Assembly: GCA_963778465.1 (NCBI GenBank)
Contig: CAVZUK010000005.1
Span: 26,459 to 90,458 of the forward strand
DNA: 64,000 nt
From: CAVZBW01 sp963778465
Lineage (GTDB): Bacteria; Actinomycetota; Acidimicrobiia; Acidimicrobiales; RAAP-2
Reading direction: 5' to 3'
Notes under the pieces: generated by a model
What the model was told of the DNA's origin: nothing
The model's database searches: none
What the model saw: only the letters and a program-made list of their open reading frames with translations
Shown here: in pieces, positions 50,463 to 59,143 of the stretch
Layout: each line of letters opens with the position of its first letter
How positions within the stretch are numbered: position 1 is the stretch's first letter
Program-made: the position numbers and the translations under genes

Positions 50463-50954
50463 TCACCCCACCGGGACGGTGACCGCGGCCTGGGTGGCGT
50501 CCGGCGTGCAGCCGGCGTGGACCGTGATCGTCACCCGGTAGGTGCCGGCGGAGGCGTAACGGTGGGACAGCCGCCACGTGTCGTGGGCCGGGCCGCCCGA
50601 GCCGGGCTGGCAGAGGAGTGGCGCCGCGTTTTGGGCCCCCTCCCCGTCGCCGTAGTTGACCTGGTAGGTGAGCGAGCCGGGGGCGTGGCTCTCCTGGGCT
50701 CCCGCCGTCACGTCGACGGCACGCCCGCCGGCTCGGGCGGGAGTGACCGTGAGTGTGATGGAGAGCCCGCCGGAGTGCGCCGTCGCCCGGTGTGCGGGCT
50801 CCGGGGTGCGCTGCGCCGACGAGGGGCCCGAGGCCGACCCGCAGGCGGCGGCGAGGAGGACCACGAAGAGCGAGATTGCGAACCAGGTGGGGCCGCACCG
50901 AGGGCCGCTCGCCGGGCGGCGACGCAGCTCAGTTCGACCGGACGTGGTTGCCAC
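50463..50954 (-). CDS. Lipoprotein with PKD-like domain
   Basis: The product has 163 residues. An Arg-rich N-terminus and hydrophobic core (AISLFVVLLAAAC) end in a lipobox with Cys near 38. The exported part has an Ig/PKD-like pattern: SLTYQVNYGDGEGAQNAAPL, then DTWRLSHRYASAGTYRVTIT, with the DG and H-x-Y-x3-G-x-Y signature of PKD folds, and two Cys. It probably sits on the outer face of the membrane. It precedes no operon partner, and the protease gene upstream on the same strand ends 35 bases away. Confidence 0.75.
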   Translation of the reverse strand: MATTSGRTELRRRPASGPRCGPTWFAISLFVVLLAAACGSASGPSSAQRTPEPAHRATAHSGGLSITLTVTPARAGGRAVDVTAGAQESHAPGSLTYQVNYGDGEGAQNAAPLLCQPGSGGPAHDTWRLSHRYASAGTYRVTITVHAGCTPDATQAAVTVPVG

Positions 50955-50988
50955 GGCGGCACCTCCGTCGGCTCGGCTCCCTGCGGAG

Positions 50989-53280
50989 CTAGGTGGAGAA
51001 GGTGGTCTGCCCGCTGCCCTGGCTGTAGCCCGAGGCCGTCACGGTCGCGAGCCCGCACCACGACCCGACCGTCTTCGAGCTGAAGGTGAAGCTGACCTGA
51101 CCGTTGCTGGCGGTCGTGCCGGTGCTCGTCTGGGTCGCGGTGCCGCTGCAGGCCGTCCCGGCGAAGATCTTGAGCGACACGTTGGCCCGGGCGACATGGG
51201 CCCCGGACGTGGCGTTGGTCGCGGCGACCGTGAGCGGCACCTGGTAGGTCGCGCCGAACCTGGTGAGTCGGCCTGCGCTCACCGCCACCTTGATCGAGGG
51301 CAAAGCCGTGACGGTGACCGAGGCGTTCCCCGTCACTGCTCCCTGGGTGGCGGTGACGGTGCCACTGCCGGCGGTCGAGCCCGCGGTGAAGGTGGTGGAC
51401 GCCCCACTGGACGGCTTGAGGCTGCCGGGGGCGGTCGTGGACCACGTCGGGCTGACGGTGACCGGATTGCCGTAGGCGTCGGCGCCCGACGCGGCGAAGC
51501 TCTGGCTGGCCCCCGCACCCACCGTGGCCGTCGAGGGGCTCACGGTGATGGTGGCGAGTGGCGCGGCGGCGATGCTCACGGACGCGCTCGCAGAGGACCA
51601 TCCGGTCGCCGAGGCGGTGATCGTGTGGGTCCCGGCGAGCTTGTCGTCGTAGTACAAGCCGGCGCTCTGGGTCGATCCACCGGGCACCGAGACGCTCGAA
51701 GCAGCGGCGAAGGGTCCGCCCGCGGCGCTGGAGAAGCCCCCACCCGTGGAATTGGTGGCGAGCGACACCGTGAGGCCGCCGGCCGGGGCTGGGGCCGACA
51801 GGTTGACGGTGAGGGGTCCAGAGGGCGTGCCGGCGCCCAGGCTGAGCGTCGCCGAGCTGAGACTGAGGGACCCGTCGGTGGCGCCGAAGGCGCCGATGCC
51901 CGATGGCGTGCCGAGCCCCGTGGGACCGTTGTAGCCGCTGGCGAGGGAATCCGCGGCGTTGCACAGGTAGGTGCCGCATGTTGCGTTGGAGCCCGAGCTC
52001 ACGGGGACGAGCCCCGGCGTCGGCGCCGTCGACGTGCCGCCCGCATCGGGGTAGAGGGCGCTGGGGTTGGCCTGGAGCGATCCGGACCCGGCCGACAGGC
52101 CGTAGATCGCCCCGATGATCTGCGCCGAGACGCTCGTGCCGCCGAAGACGAGCCAACCGGATTCGCCGTAGGTGTCATAGGTGGCGACGCCGGTGGAGGG
52201 ATCGGCCACGGCCGCCACGTCGGCCACCTCGCGCTTCGTGCACGTGGACGACGAGGAGTAGACGGCCTGATCGCTCTGCCACGACGGCATTGCCTCGTAC
52301 GCCGAGCAACCACTGCCCGCCCCGGACCAGGCGGTCTGGGCATTCCAGACGAGCGACGTACCCGTCCCGGTGTGTGTGAGGGTCGTGCCGCCGACCGCCG
52401 TGACCGACGGGGAGGCGGCAGGGAACTCGACGCCGTAGCCGTTGTCACCGGCGGCCGCCGTCACCGCTGTCGAGGACGTCGCCGAGTACACGGAGTTGTC
52501 GCTCGTCTCCGAGCTGAACTCGCTTCCGCCGTAGCTGTTGGTGATGGCGGCAGGGTGGAAGGTGGCCGCCTCACTCGCCGCCTGAGCCAGGTTGGCGTAG
52601 CTGTTGGACGACGCCTCGACCAAGACGATGTTGCAGCCGGGGCAGACCGCCGACACCATGTCGAGGTCGAGCGAGATCTCCTCGGACCAGCTGGCGTTGC
52701 CCGCCGGGTAGGTGGTGCCCCCGGTCTGGTTGACCTTGGTCAGCGTCACGCAGGAGGTGGTGACCGTGGCGCTGCACAGCGGGGGGATGCTGGCGTCGGT
52801 GAGGGCCGTGCCCGGATCCTGGGCTCCGCTCATGGCGGCGCGGTACGCCGCGAGGTCGGACGCCGCGTTGGGGTCGTCGTAGGCGTCGACGATGGCGACG
52901 GTCGGGGCGGTGGAGGACGGCGTCGTGGCGGCAGCGGCGGCACCGAGCCCGTAGGCGCTCTGGAGGTCCACGGGGTAATAGCCAGAGTTGGGTGGCGAAG
53001 GCACGGCAGCCGCAGTCGGCGCGTGGAACGGCACGAGGCTGAACGGTCCCGGGTGCCAATTCTGCCCGGGCGAGAGCAGCTCGATGGCGTGGCAGCTGGC
53101 GCGGTCCACCGAAGGTGCCGTGCAGACCAGTGAGTCGTAGGAGGGCAGCGCGAAGCCGATGCCCGGTCCCTCCGCCGACGCCGCAGAAGGCTGCAGCGCG
53201 CCAGCGGTAAATGGTGCAAGGAATCCGAGGGCCATCACGACGGCCCAGATCAGCGCCAATGGCGCCCGGTTGCGGACCAT
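50989..53280 (-). CDS. Secreted sedolisin-type (S53) peptidase with Ig-like repeats
   Basis: The product has 763 residues from ATG 53280; the open frame extends to 54228 but that part lies under another gene. A signal peptide (LALIWAVVMALGFLAPFTAG) ends near residue 27. Sedolisin landmarks: APTVAIVDAYDDPNAASDLA, Glu and Asp in SWSEEISLDLDMVSA (about 199-206), the oxyanion Asp in AAAGDNGYGVEFPAASPSVT (about 275) and the Ser in VFGGTSVSAQIIGAIYG (about 381). From ~450 there are two or three Ig-like or invasin-like domains. The enzyme is an extracellular acid-type endopeptidase; no separate propeptide is obvious. Confidence 0.82.
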   Translation of the reverse strand: MVRNRAPLALIWAVVMALGFLAPFTAGALQPSAASAEGPGIGFALPSYDSLVCTAPSVDRASCHAIELLSPGQNWHPGPFSLVPFHAPTAAAVPSPPNSGYYPVDLQSAYGLGAAAAATTPSSTAPTVAIVDAYDDPNAASDLAAYRAAMSGAQDPGTALTDASIPPLCSATVTTSCVTLTKVNQTGGTTYPAGNASWSEEISLDLDMVSAVCPGCNIVLVEASSNSYANLAQAASEAATFHPAAITNSYGGSEFSSETSDNSVYSATSSTAVTAAAGDNGYGVEFPAASPSVTAVGGTTLTHTGTGTSLVWNAQTAWSGAGSGCSAYEAMPSWQSDQAVYSSSSTCTKREVADVAAVADPSTGVATYDTYGESGWLVFGGTSVSAQIIGAIYGLSAGSGSLQANPSALYPDAGGTSTAPTPGLVPVSSGSNATCGTYLCNAADSLASGYNGPTGLGTPSGIGAFGATDGSLSLSSATLSLGAGTPSGPLTVNLSAPAPAGGLTVSLATNSTGGGFSSAAGGPFAAASSVSVPGGSTQSAGLYYDDKLAGTHTITASATGWSSASASVSIAAAPLATITVSPSTATVGAGASQSFAASGADAYGNPVTVSPTWSTTAPGSLKPSSGASTTFTAGSTAGSGTVTATQGAVTGNASVTVTALPSIKVAVSAGRLTRFGATYQVPLTVAATNATSGAHVARANVSLKIFAGTACSGTATQTSTGTTASNGQVSFTFSSKTVGSWCGLATVTASGYSQGSGQTTFST

Positions 53281-53469
53281 GTTCCCTTCCCCTCTCCAAC
53301 CCCCCCAGGGGGGGCCCGTGCCGACATCTCGCCGCGGCCCGCACGCCGAAATATCGAAGCACCAAGTATGGAGCGTCCGGCATCTCCTGGCAAGGACCGG
53401 CCACCACCGGGGGATGCATCGCCACTCGCCAGCGTCCTGGATCGCAGGGGCAGGGTGCCAAGATGAGCC

Positions 53470-54390
53470 GTGAGCGAGAGGCGAGGGCGCGGGCGTGGTT
53501 CGATCGCCTGGGTCCTCGTGATCCTCTCGGGCGTGCTCGTTCCGATGGTCATCACCGCCCAGTGGCTGCGCACCACCGTGCTCGACACGAACCGGTACGT
53601 GGTCACGGTGGCGCCGCTCGCCTACGACCGCCAGTTCACCGACCTCCTCGCCACGCAGGTGACGGACGTCCTGTACCAGGCACTGCCGGCGGACGAGGCG
53701 AGCAGCGCTGCTGTCCAGCAGAAGCGCCCGGTGGTCGACGCGCAGGTGGCGGACGCCCTGGCCGGCCCGTCCTTCCCGGCGACCTGGGACGCGGCCAACC
53801 GCAGCGCACAGGAGGAGGCCGTCGCCGTCCTGGCGGGCCGTCCCCACTCCGGAGTCCAGACGTCCGATGGCCTCAGCGTCGACCTGTCGCCCATCCTCGA
53901 TCAGGTCCTTCAGAATCTGGACCAGGCCAACATCACGACGTTCGATCAGGTCGTGCCGGCTCTCGTCTCCGGTCACCAGGTCAACGTGACCTTGCTCTCC
54001 GCGTCGCAGCTCAACGAGGCCCGGAGCGTGTTCCGGGTCCTGATCGATCTCGAGTGGTGGCTCCTCGCCGCAGCCATCGTGGCGCTCGTCGCCGGGATCC
54101 TCCTCGGCCGTCGACGGTGGCGGCTGGCGGTCGGCTTTGCGATCGCCGCGCTCGTCTCCTCGGCCCTGACCTTCGGCTTGATCGCCCTGACCCGCTCGTT
54201 GGTGGAGTCGCGGGCCGCGGTCGTGCACGTCGACGGGTCCGTCTCCGTCATCGTCTTTGACACCGTCGATCGGTACCTGCGCTCGGACCTCGTCGAGGCC
54301 ATGGCCGTGGCGGGGGGCGCTTCCGTGGTGCTGGTGGTGGGCGGCATCCTCTGGGCTCGCTACCGGTCGTCGGGATCGCGGGCTGCCTAA
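53470..54390 (+). CDS. Integral membrane protein of unknown function
   Basis: The product has 306 residues from GTG 53470. TM1 lies near 12-31 (IAWVLVILSGVLVPMVITAQ). An exterior domain of about 150 residues includes DTNRYVVTVAPLAYDRQFTD and TTFDQVVPALVSGHQVNVTL. Three more helices fall at about 195-300. This layout recurs in actinobacterial uncharacterised membrane proteins. I do not recognise a function. It is divergent from the protease, and the enoyl-CoA hydratase start lies 11 bases after its stop. Confidence 0.7.
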   Translation: MSERRGRGRGSIAWVLVILSGVLVPMVITAQWLRTTVLDTNRYVVTVAPLAYDRQFTDLLATQVTDVLYQALPADEASSAAVQQKRPVVDAQVADALAGPSFPATWDAANRSAQEEAVAVLAGRPHSGVQTSDGLSVDLSPILDQVLQNLDQANITTFDQVVPALVSGHQVNVTLLSASQLNEARSVFRVLIDLEWWLLAAAIVALVAGILLGRRRWRLAVGFAIAALVSSALTFGLIALTRSLVESRAAVVHVDGSVSVIVFDTVDRYLRSDLVEAMAVAGGASVVLVVGGILWARYRSSGSRAA

Positions 54391-54400
54391 CGTGAACGGG

Positions 54401-55207
54401 ATGACGTCTTCCTACGAGTCCTTTCCGGACCTGTCGATCGACCGGCCCGCCGAGGGGGTGCTGCGCATCACCATGGAGGGGCCGAATTTGAACGCAGTCG
54501 GTGCGGAGGTCCACCGCCAGCTGGCAGACGTGTGGGTCGCGGTGGACCGCGACCCCGCGACGAGGGTGGCGCTGCTCCAGGGCGCGGGACGAGCATTCTC
54601 TGCCGGTGGCAGCTTTGAGCTCCTCGAGTCGATGACGACGGACTACGCCGTGCGAACCCGCGTCCTTCGCGAGGCTCGCGACCTGGTCTTCAACGTCATC
54701 AATTGCTCGAAGCCGATCGTCTCGGCCATCCACGGACCGGCTGTCGGCGCAGGCCTGGCCGCCGGCCTGTTGGCCGACGTGTCCATCGTCGGCCGCACGG
54801 CTCGGATCATCGACGGTCACACCCGGCTCGGGGTGGCGGCGGGGGACCATGCCGCCATCTGCTGGCCGCTCCTCTGCGGCATGGCCAAGGCCAAGTACTA
54901 CCTGCTCACGTGCGAGACCCTCACTGGCGAGGAGGCGGAGCGCATCGGCCTCGTCTCCCTCTGCGTCGACGACGGCGAGGTGCACGAGCGCGCCTTGGCC
55001 GTAGCGATGCAGCTGGCGGCGGGAGCCCAGTCCGCCATCCGATGGACCAAGCAGACCCTCAACCACTGGTACCGGGCGCAGTCGGCCACCCTCGACGCGA
55101 GCCTCGCCTACGAGTTCTACGGATTCGGAGGTCCCGATGCCGCCGAGGGCTTGGCCGGCCATGTCGACAAGCGCACCCCCCGGTTTGACGGCCCCACGAG
55201 TGAGTAG
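54401..55207 (+). CDS. Enoyl-CoA hydratase/isomerase family protein
   Basis: The product has 268 residues from ATG 54401 (GTG 54392 is possible). It is a crotonase fold: GPNLNAVGAEVHRQLADVWV, the first oxyanion loop in GAGRAFSAGGSFELLESM, and the second in KPIVSAIHGPAVGAGLAAGL. The catalytic Glu positions are not clear: GHTRLGVAAGDHAAICWPLL has Gly-Asp-His where hydratases have Glu. It acts on CoA thioesters in the cytosol. It is followed by two MaoC-type hydratases, suggesting fatty acid or steroid side-chain metabolism. Confidence 0.87.
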   Translation: MTSSYESFPDLSIDRPAEGVLRITMEGPNLNAVGAEVHRQLADVWVAVDRDPATRVALLQGAGRAFSAGGSFELLESMTTDYAVRTRVLREARDLVFNVINCSKPIVSAIHGPAVGAGLAAGLLADVSIVGRTARIIDGHTRLGVAAGDHAAICWPLLCGMAKAKYYLLTCETLTGEEAERIGLVSLCVDDGEVHERALAVAMQLAAGAQSAIRWTKQTLNHWYRAQSATLDASLAYEFYGFGGPDAAEGLAGHVDKRTPRFDGPTSE

Positions 55208-55303
55208 ACGTATAGTCGCCGGGCGACAGGCGCTCGCTGGCGTCGGGTCTCGTGTGGGTCGGGCTGTGCGGGCGCCGGCGCCAACCAAAGGGTGAGGAGA
55301 TTC

Positions 55304-55825
55304 ATGGCCGTCGAACGGTTCCCGGTCGAGGAGGGGTCGATCATGATGTTCGCCCGCGCGATCGGCGATCCCAACCCCATCTACTCGGACCACGAGTACG
55401 CGGCGGGTACGCGCTTTGGGGCGGTGCTCGCGCCGCCGACCTATGTGCAGGCCAGCGCGCAATTCGATCCCGACTACCCCCTCCGGCCCAAGATCGGCGA
55501 ACCGTGGTTCGGCTCGGGGAGGGAGCCCACCGGCACGCCTCCGTCGAGGGACAGCAGCGACTCCGGAGACGGCTCGGACGATGGCTCGGGAGGCGGTACG
55601 GGCCTCCATGCAGAGCAGCGCTTCATCTACCACCGCCCGCTCGTGGCCGGCGACGTGTTGAGCGGGTCCACCCGGAGGGGGGAGAGCTGGGAAAAGCAAG
55701 GCCGCTCCGGGAGGCTGGTGTTCAGCGAGCTCCTGACCGAGTACCGGGACGAGGCGGGCGAGCTGGTCGTCACCGCCAAGACGCTCGCCGTGGTGACCGA
55801 GCGACCCGTCGAGCAGGGGAGCTGA
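55304..55825 (+). CDS. MaoC-like N-terminal (FAS1-type) dehydratase subunit
   Basis: The product has 173 residues from ATG 55304 with GAGGAG just upstream. The hot-dog fold of the HadA/HadC kind shows MMFARAIGDPNPIYSDHEYA and FGAVLAPPTYVQASAQFDPD, then a Gly/Ser/Asp-rich insertion at ~88-105 and QRFIYHRPLVAGDVLSGSTR. Such subunits lack the catalytic Asp-His and pair with a MaoC partner, here encoded 4 bases downstream. Together they would form an (R)-specific enoyl-thioester hydratase. Confidence 0.85.
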   Translation: MAVERFPVEEGSIMMFARAIGDPNPIYSDHEYAAGTRFGAVLAPPTYVQASAQFDPDYPLRPKIGEPWFGSGREPTGTPPSRDSSDSGDGSDDGSGGGTGLHAEQRFIYHRPLVAGDVLSGSTRRGESWEKQGRSGRLVFSELLTEYRDEAGELVVTAKTLAVVTERPVEQGS

Positions 55826-55829
55826 GGCC

Positions 55830-56255
55830 GTGACGCCCGATTCCGGGGAACTTGCGGTCGGGGACGTGCGGGAGCAGGTTCTCGTCGACGACCTGACGCG
55901 CACGCAGATCGTCCAGTACGCCGGGGCTTCCGGCGACTACAACCCACTGCACTCCGACGACGTGTACGCCCGGGAGATCGCCGGCTATCCCGGTGTCTTC
56001 GCGCACGGGATGCTGACGATGGGGATGACGGGTCGCCTACTCACCGACTGGCTCGGCGACGGCTGCCTGCTCGAGTACGGAGTCCGGTTCGTCCGGCAGG
56101 TATGGCCGGGGGACGCCCTGACGGCAAGGGGCGAGGTCACGGCGATCGGGGAACGTGACGGCAAGCCGGTGGCCGAGGTCTCGGTGACGACGACCAACCA
56201 GGAGGGCACCGTCGTCCTCACGGGCACGGCGACCGCCTTGTTGCCGAGGGCGTAG
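55830..56255 (+). CDS. MaoC-family (R)-specific hydratase subunit
   Basis: The product has 141 residues from GTG 55830. The catalytic hydratase motif YAGASGDYNPLHSDDVYARE carries Asp and His, followed by PGVFAHGMLTMGMTGRLLTD and a hot-dog helix. The size and order match HadB-type partners of the preceding gene. It hydrates 2-enoyl-CoA or ACP substrates in the cytosol. It is convergent with the desaturase gene 40 bases away, with no clear terminator. Confidence 0.9.
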   Translation: MTPDSGELAVGDVREQVLVDDLTRTQIVQYAGASGDYNPLHSDDVYAREIAGYPGVFAHGMLTMGMTGRLLTDWLGDGCLLEYGVRFVRQVWPGDALTARGEVTAIGERDGKPVAEVSVTTTNQEGTVVLTGTATALLPRA

Positions 56256-56295
56256 GCCAGGGAGTAGACGAAGAAGAATCAGCCCGTCGAGCCGG

Positions 56296-57261
56296 TCATG
56301 CCGGTGGGGCCGACGCCAGGGCCCGCCAGAGGGCTCGGTAGCTCGGGTACACGAGCTCGTCGGTCACGTAGCCCGCTCGTACGAGCTCGGAGTGGAAGCG
56401 AGGCAGGTTACGCATCGGGATGCCCATGTCCACGTGGTGGGCGAGATGCCACCCCGCGTAGCAGGGGACCAGCCACAGTCGTGCGAGCCAGGTCTGGCGC
56501 ACGTGGTGCGTGGTGGCGCGCCGATCCGAGCTGGGCTGCATGCCGCCGTGCTCCGCGATCGAACGGAGGCGGTTGAGCACGCGCCACTCCGTCATCCAGG
56601 GCAGCCACCACAGGAGGGGGTAGATCCACCAGCGGCCCGTCGCCGCCCAGGAGGCTGCCCAGAGGACAGCCTGGACTCCGAGCAGGGGCAGGGTGATCTT
56701 CCAGGCTTGCCGGGCGCGGACCGACTTGAGCAGGGGGAGGAAATTCTTCCACCCCGAGACGCCGAGCGCGTCGCGTACGAGGCGGCGCCGCAGCGCCCGG
56801 CGGTCGCACGGGTACCCGCCGTAGTAGGCGACGTCGGGATCCCTCGGCCCGAATTCCTCCCGATGATGGGCGAAGTGCCCTCGGCGGTAGAGGCCAATGG
56901 GCACCCAGGCGGGGTAGGCGATGAGCCAGGTGCCGACCCAGTCGTTGATCCGTTTGTTGGTAAAGAGCAACTTGTGGGCGGCCTCGTGCATGAGAATGGC
57001 AAATCGCACGTAGATGGGACCCATGGCGAGAAACGCCAGCACGTAGAAGAGGGGGTTGTCGATCCAGACCGAGAGGGCGACCACGGCGGCAACCGAGAGC
57101 CAGAGTCCCGCCACGGACGCCGCATTGCGCCGATCATCGATTTTCCGGATCTCCTCCCGGAGCTCGGGGCAGCACATCCCGTTTTCGAGCAGGCGCTCGG
57201 TGGGTAAGACCTCAGGTCGTGCCGCCCGGGGAGGTACGACCCTGTCCACCATCACTGCCAT
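56296..57261 (-). CDS. Fatty acid desaturase-like membrane di-iron protein
   Basis: The product has 321 residues. Four or more TM helices and three His boxes are seen: AILMHEAAHKLLFTNKR (near 88-104), YRRGHFAHHREEFGPRDPD and AGWHLAHHVDMGIPMRNLPR near 270. An extra AEHGGM precedes the last. The spacing fits acyl-lipid or carotenoid desaturases and hydroxylases. Only 18 bases separate its start from the divergent PaaX-like regulator, so the two promoters must overlap coding sequence or be leaderless. Confidence 0.87.
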   Translation of the reverse strand: MAVMVDRVVPPRAARPEVLPTERLLENGMCCPELREEIRKIDDRRNAASVAGLWLSVAAVVALSVWIDNPLFYVLAFLAMGPIYVRFAILMHEAAHKLLFTNKRINDWVGTWLIAYPAWVPIGLYRRGHFAHHREEFGPRDPDVAYYGGYPCDRRALRRRLVRDALGVSGWKNFLPLLKSVRARQAWKITLPLLGVQAVLWAASWAATGRWWIYPLLWWLPWMTEWRVLNRLRSIAEHGGMQPSSDRRATTHHVRQTWLARLWLVPCYAGWHLAHHVDMGIPMRNLPRFHSELVRAGYVTDELVYPSYRALWRALASAPPA

Positions 57262-57279
57262 CTTACGTTAGATGATCCT

Positions 57280-58056
57280 ATGCCGCAACCGCGTAATACA
57301 ACCCTGACGGCCCGATCCGTGCTGGCAAGCGCCCTGATGGGCGTGGAACCGCCCCAGCTGCCCGTCTCCTACCTCGTCCGCCTGTCCGGATTGTTCGACA
57401 TGAACGAGAACCGGGCCCGGGTGGCGCTGAGCCGTATGGTGGCCGCGGGGGAGGTCACGACCGACGGAGCCGGCCGCTACCGGCTCGCTGGGCACCTCCT
57501 CGAGCGCCAGCAGCGGCAGGCGGCCAGCATGGCCGGACGGACGAGGGCCTGGCGGGGGGACTGGCATGTCGTGGTGGTGACGGCAACGGGCAGCCCACCC
57601 GAGGTCCGGAACCGGCGCCGCCGGAGCTTGTCCCTCGCCCGGCTCGCAGAGCTGAGGGAGGGGGTCTGGCTCCGCCCGGACAACCTCGACTTCACCCTTG
57701 CCGATGACGTCGAGATCGACGTCATCCATCTCCGGTCGAGGGTGGACGACGATCTGGCGCTCCTGGAGCGACTCTGGGTCCCCGAGCAATGGGCCACGGG
57801 CGCCGAAGAGCTGCTCGCGCTCCTCGAGGCGCATGCCCCGAGGGAGTGGTCCGATCTCGCCCCGGGCTTCGAGCTGTCCGCATCGGTCCTGCGGCACCTC
57901 CAGCTGGACCCGCTGTTGCCTCGGCAGCTGCTGCCCGAGAGCTGGCCGGGCGAGCGGCTCCGTAAGGCCTACGCCGACTGGGACCGGCGGTACCGGCGTC
58001 TCCTCGTCGCCTGGGCCCGCTCCGTCCAGACCCCCGCCAGCACCCCCTCGCGCTGA
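57280..58056 (+). CDS. PaaX-family transcriptional regulator
   Basis: The product has 258 residues. The N-terminal winged helix is LPVSYLVRLSGLFDMNENRA followed by RVALSRMVAAGEVTTDGAGR, as in PaaX. The middle has WRGDWHVVVVTATGSPPEVR, and the C-terminus LDPLLPRQLLPESWPGERLR is the PaaX_C signature. PaaX proteins usually sense aryl-CoA thioesters and repress degradation genes. Its divergent partner here is a desaturase. Effector unknown. Confidence 0.88.
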   Translation: MPQPRNTTLTARSVLASALMGVEPPQLPVSYLVRLSGLFDMNENRARVALSRMVAAGEVTTDGAGRYRLAGHLLERQQRQAASMAGRTRAWRGDWHVVVVTATGSPPEVRNRRRRSLSLARLAELREGVWLRPDNLDFTLADDVEIDVIHLRSRVDDDLALLERLWVPEQWATGAEELLALLEAHAPREWSDLAPGFELSASVLRHLQLDPLLPRQLLPESWPGERLRKAYADWDRRYRRLLVAWARSVQTPASTPSR

Positions 58057-58085
58057 GGCCCGGCCGGGCGAGGCCGTCGTCGGCG

Positions 58086-59036
58086 TCAGAACTCAAGTAC
58101 GAGACGGCCCCGCGTGCCGCCTGCCTCGAGCAATCGGTGGGCCTCGGCTGCCCGCTCGGCCGGCAGGACGCGGGCCACTCTCAGGGTCAGTTCGCCGCGC
58201 TCGACCTGCTGGCGTAGCTCATCGAGCTTGTCCTGTCTCCGGAGGTACTCGCGGACCCAGACCGGCCGCAGGGTCACTCCTCGGTCCGCCTTCCCCTCGA
58301 AACCCCGCACGGTGATCACCTGCCCGCCTTCTCGCACTGCGGGTGCGACCGCCTCGTTGAGCACCGCGGCGTCGACCAGGCCGTCGACGCCGCCCGGCGC
58401 GACCTCTCGGATCCGGTCGGCTACGTCGGCCCCCCGGGCCACGATCGTGTCGGCCCCGAGCCTTCGCACGAGCTCCTCGTCCCGTGGAGCGGCATCGGCC
58501 ACGACCTCGAGACCCTCGGCCTTGGCCAGCTGGATGACGTAGCCCCCGAGCGTCCCCGCAGATCCGGTCACGCCGATGCGCTGCCCGGGCTCGAGTCCGA
58601 GGAGGTCGAGTGCATAGCGCGCCGTCAGGCCGTTCATCGGGAGGGTGGCGGCTTCGGCATCGCTCGCGCCGGCCGGCGTGCGCACGACGGACTCTGCCGG
58701 CACCGCGATGTGCTCCGAGTACGCGCCGTGGGCACCCTTGGGGCCGACGATGGCCATGACGTGGTCGCCCGGCTCGAGGTCGGTCGACACCTCGGCGCCG
58801 ACACGCTCGAGGACACCCGCCGCCTCCATGCCGGGCACGTGGGGTGGTGGCACGTTCTGCAGCTGCCGCGACCTCGCACCACTGCGCAGGCCGGTGTCCG
58901 TCGGGTTGACGGCGGCCGCATGCACCCGGATGCCGAGCTCGCCCGGCCCGACCTCGGGCTCCGGGAGCTCAACCAGCGCGAGGGCGTCGGGACCCCCGAA
59001 TTCGTAGACCCCTATTGCTCGCATATCGACAGTCAA
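58086..59036 (-). CDS. NADPH:quinone oxidoreductase-like MDR protein
   Basis: The product has 316 residues; starts at 59036 or 59024 (MRAIGVYEFG) are both possible. The medium-chain dehydrogenase fold lacks zinc ligands: AIGVYEFGGPDALALVELPE, AAAVNPTDTGLRSGARSRQL, then NADPH-binding GQRIGVTGSAGTLGGYVIQL (about 153-172) and DAAPRDEELVRRLGADTIV. Such enzymes reduce quinones or enones in the cytosol. It is divergent from thrS across 107 bases. Confidence 0.9.
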   Translation of the reverse strand: MTVDMRAIGVYEFGGPDALALVELPEPEVGPGELGIRVHAAAVNPTDTGLRSGARSRQLQNVPPPHVPGMEAAGVLERVGAEVSTDLEPGDHVMAIVGPKGAHGAYSEHIAVPAESVVRTPAGASDAEAATLPMNGLTARYALDLLGLEPGQRIGVTGSAGTLGGYVIQLAKAEGLEVVADAAPRDEELVRRLGADTIVARGADVADRIREVAPGGVDGLVDAAVLNEAVAPAVREGGQVITVRGFEGKADRGVTLRPVWVREYLRRQDKLDELRQQVERGELTLRVARVLPAERAAEAHRLLEAGGTRGRLVLEF

Positions 59037-59143
59037 CGGCGGGTCCCGGGTCCTATTCCGGGCTCGGGCGGGACGGAGGCGTCCCAGGCTCGGGGTTCGA
59101 CCTGGTCAAGTGCCGGTTCTGCGGCAACTAACCTCGTCGATTG

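Noticed and set aside
50668..53133. 821-codon open frame on the plus strand
   Set aside because: It is antisense to the sedolisin-type protease; composition is Gly/Arg-rich with no domain.
59037..59143. Possible T-box or leader upstream of thrS, including a short frame ending KCRFCGN
   Set aside because: The gap is only 107 bases, no T-box stem or antiterminator was recognisable, and the CxxC frame has no credible start.
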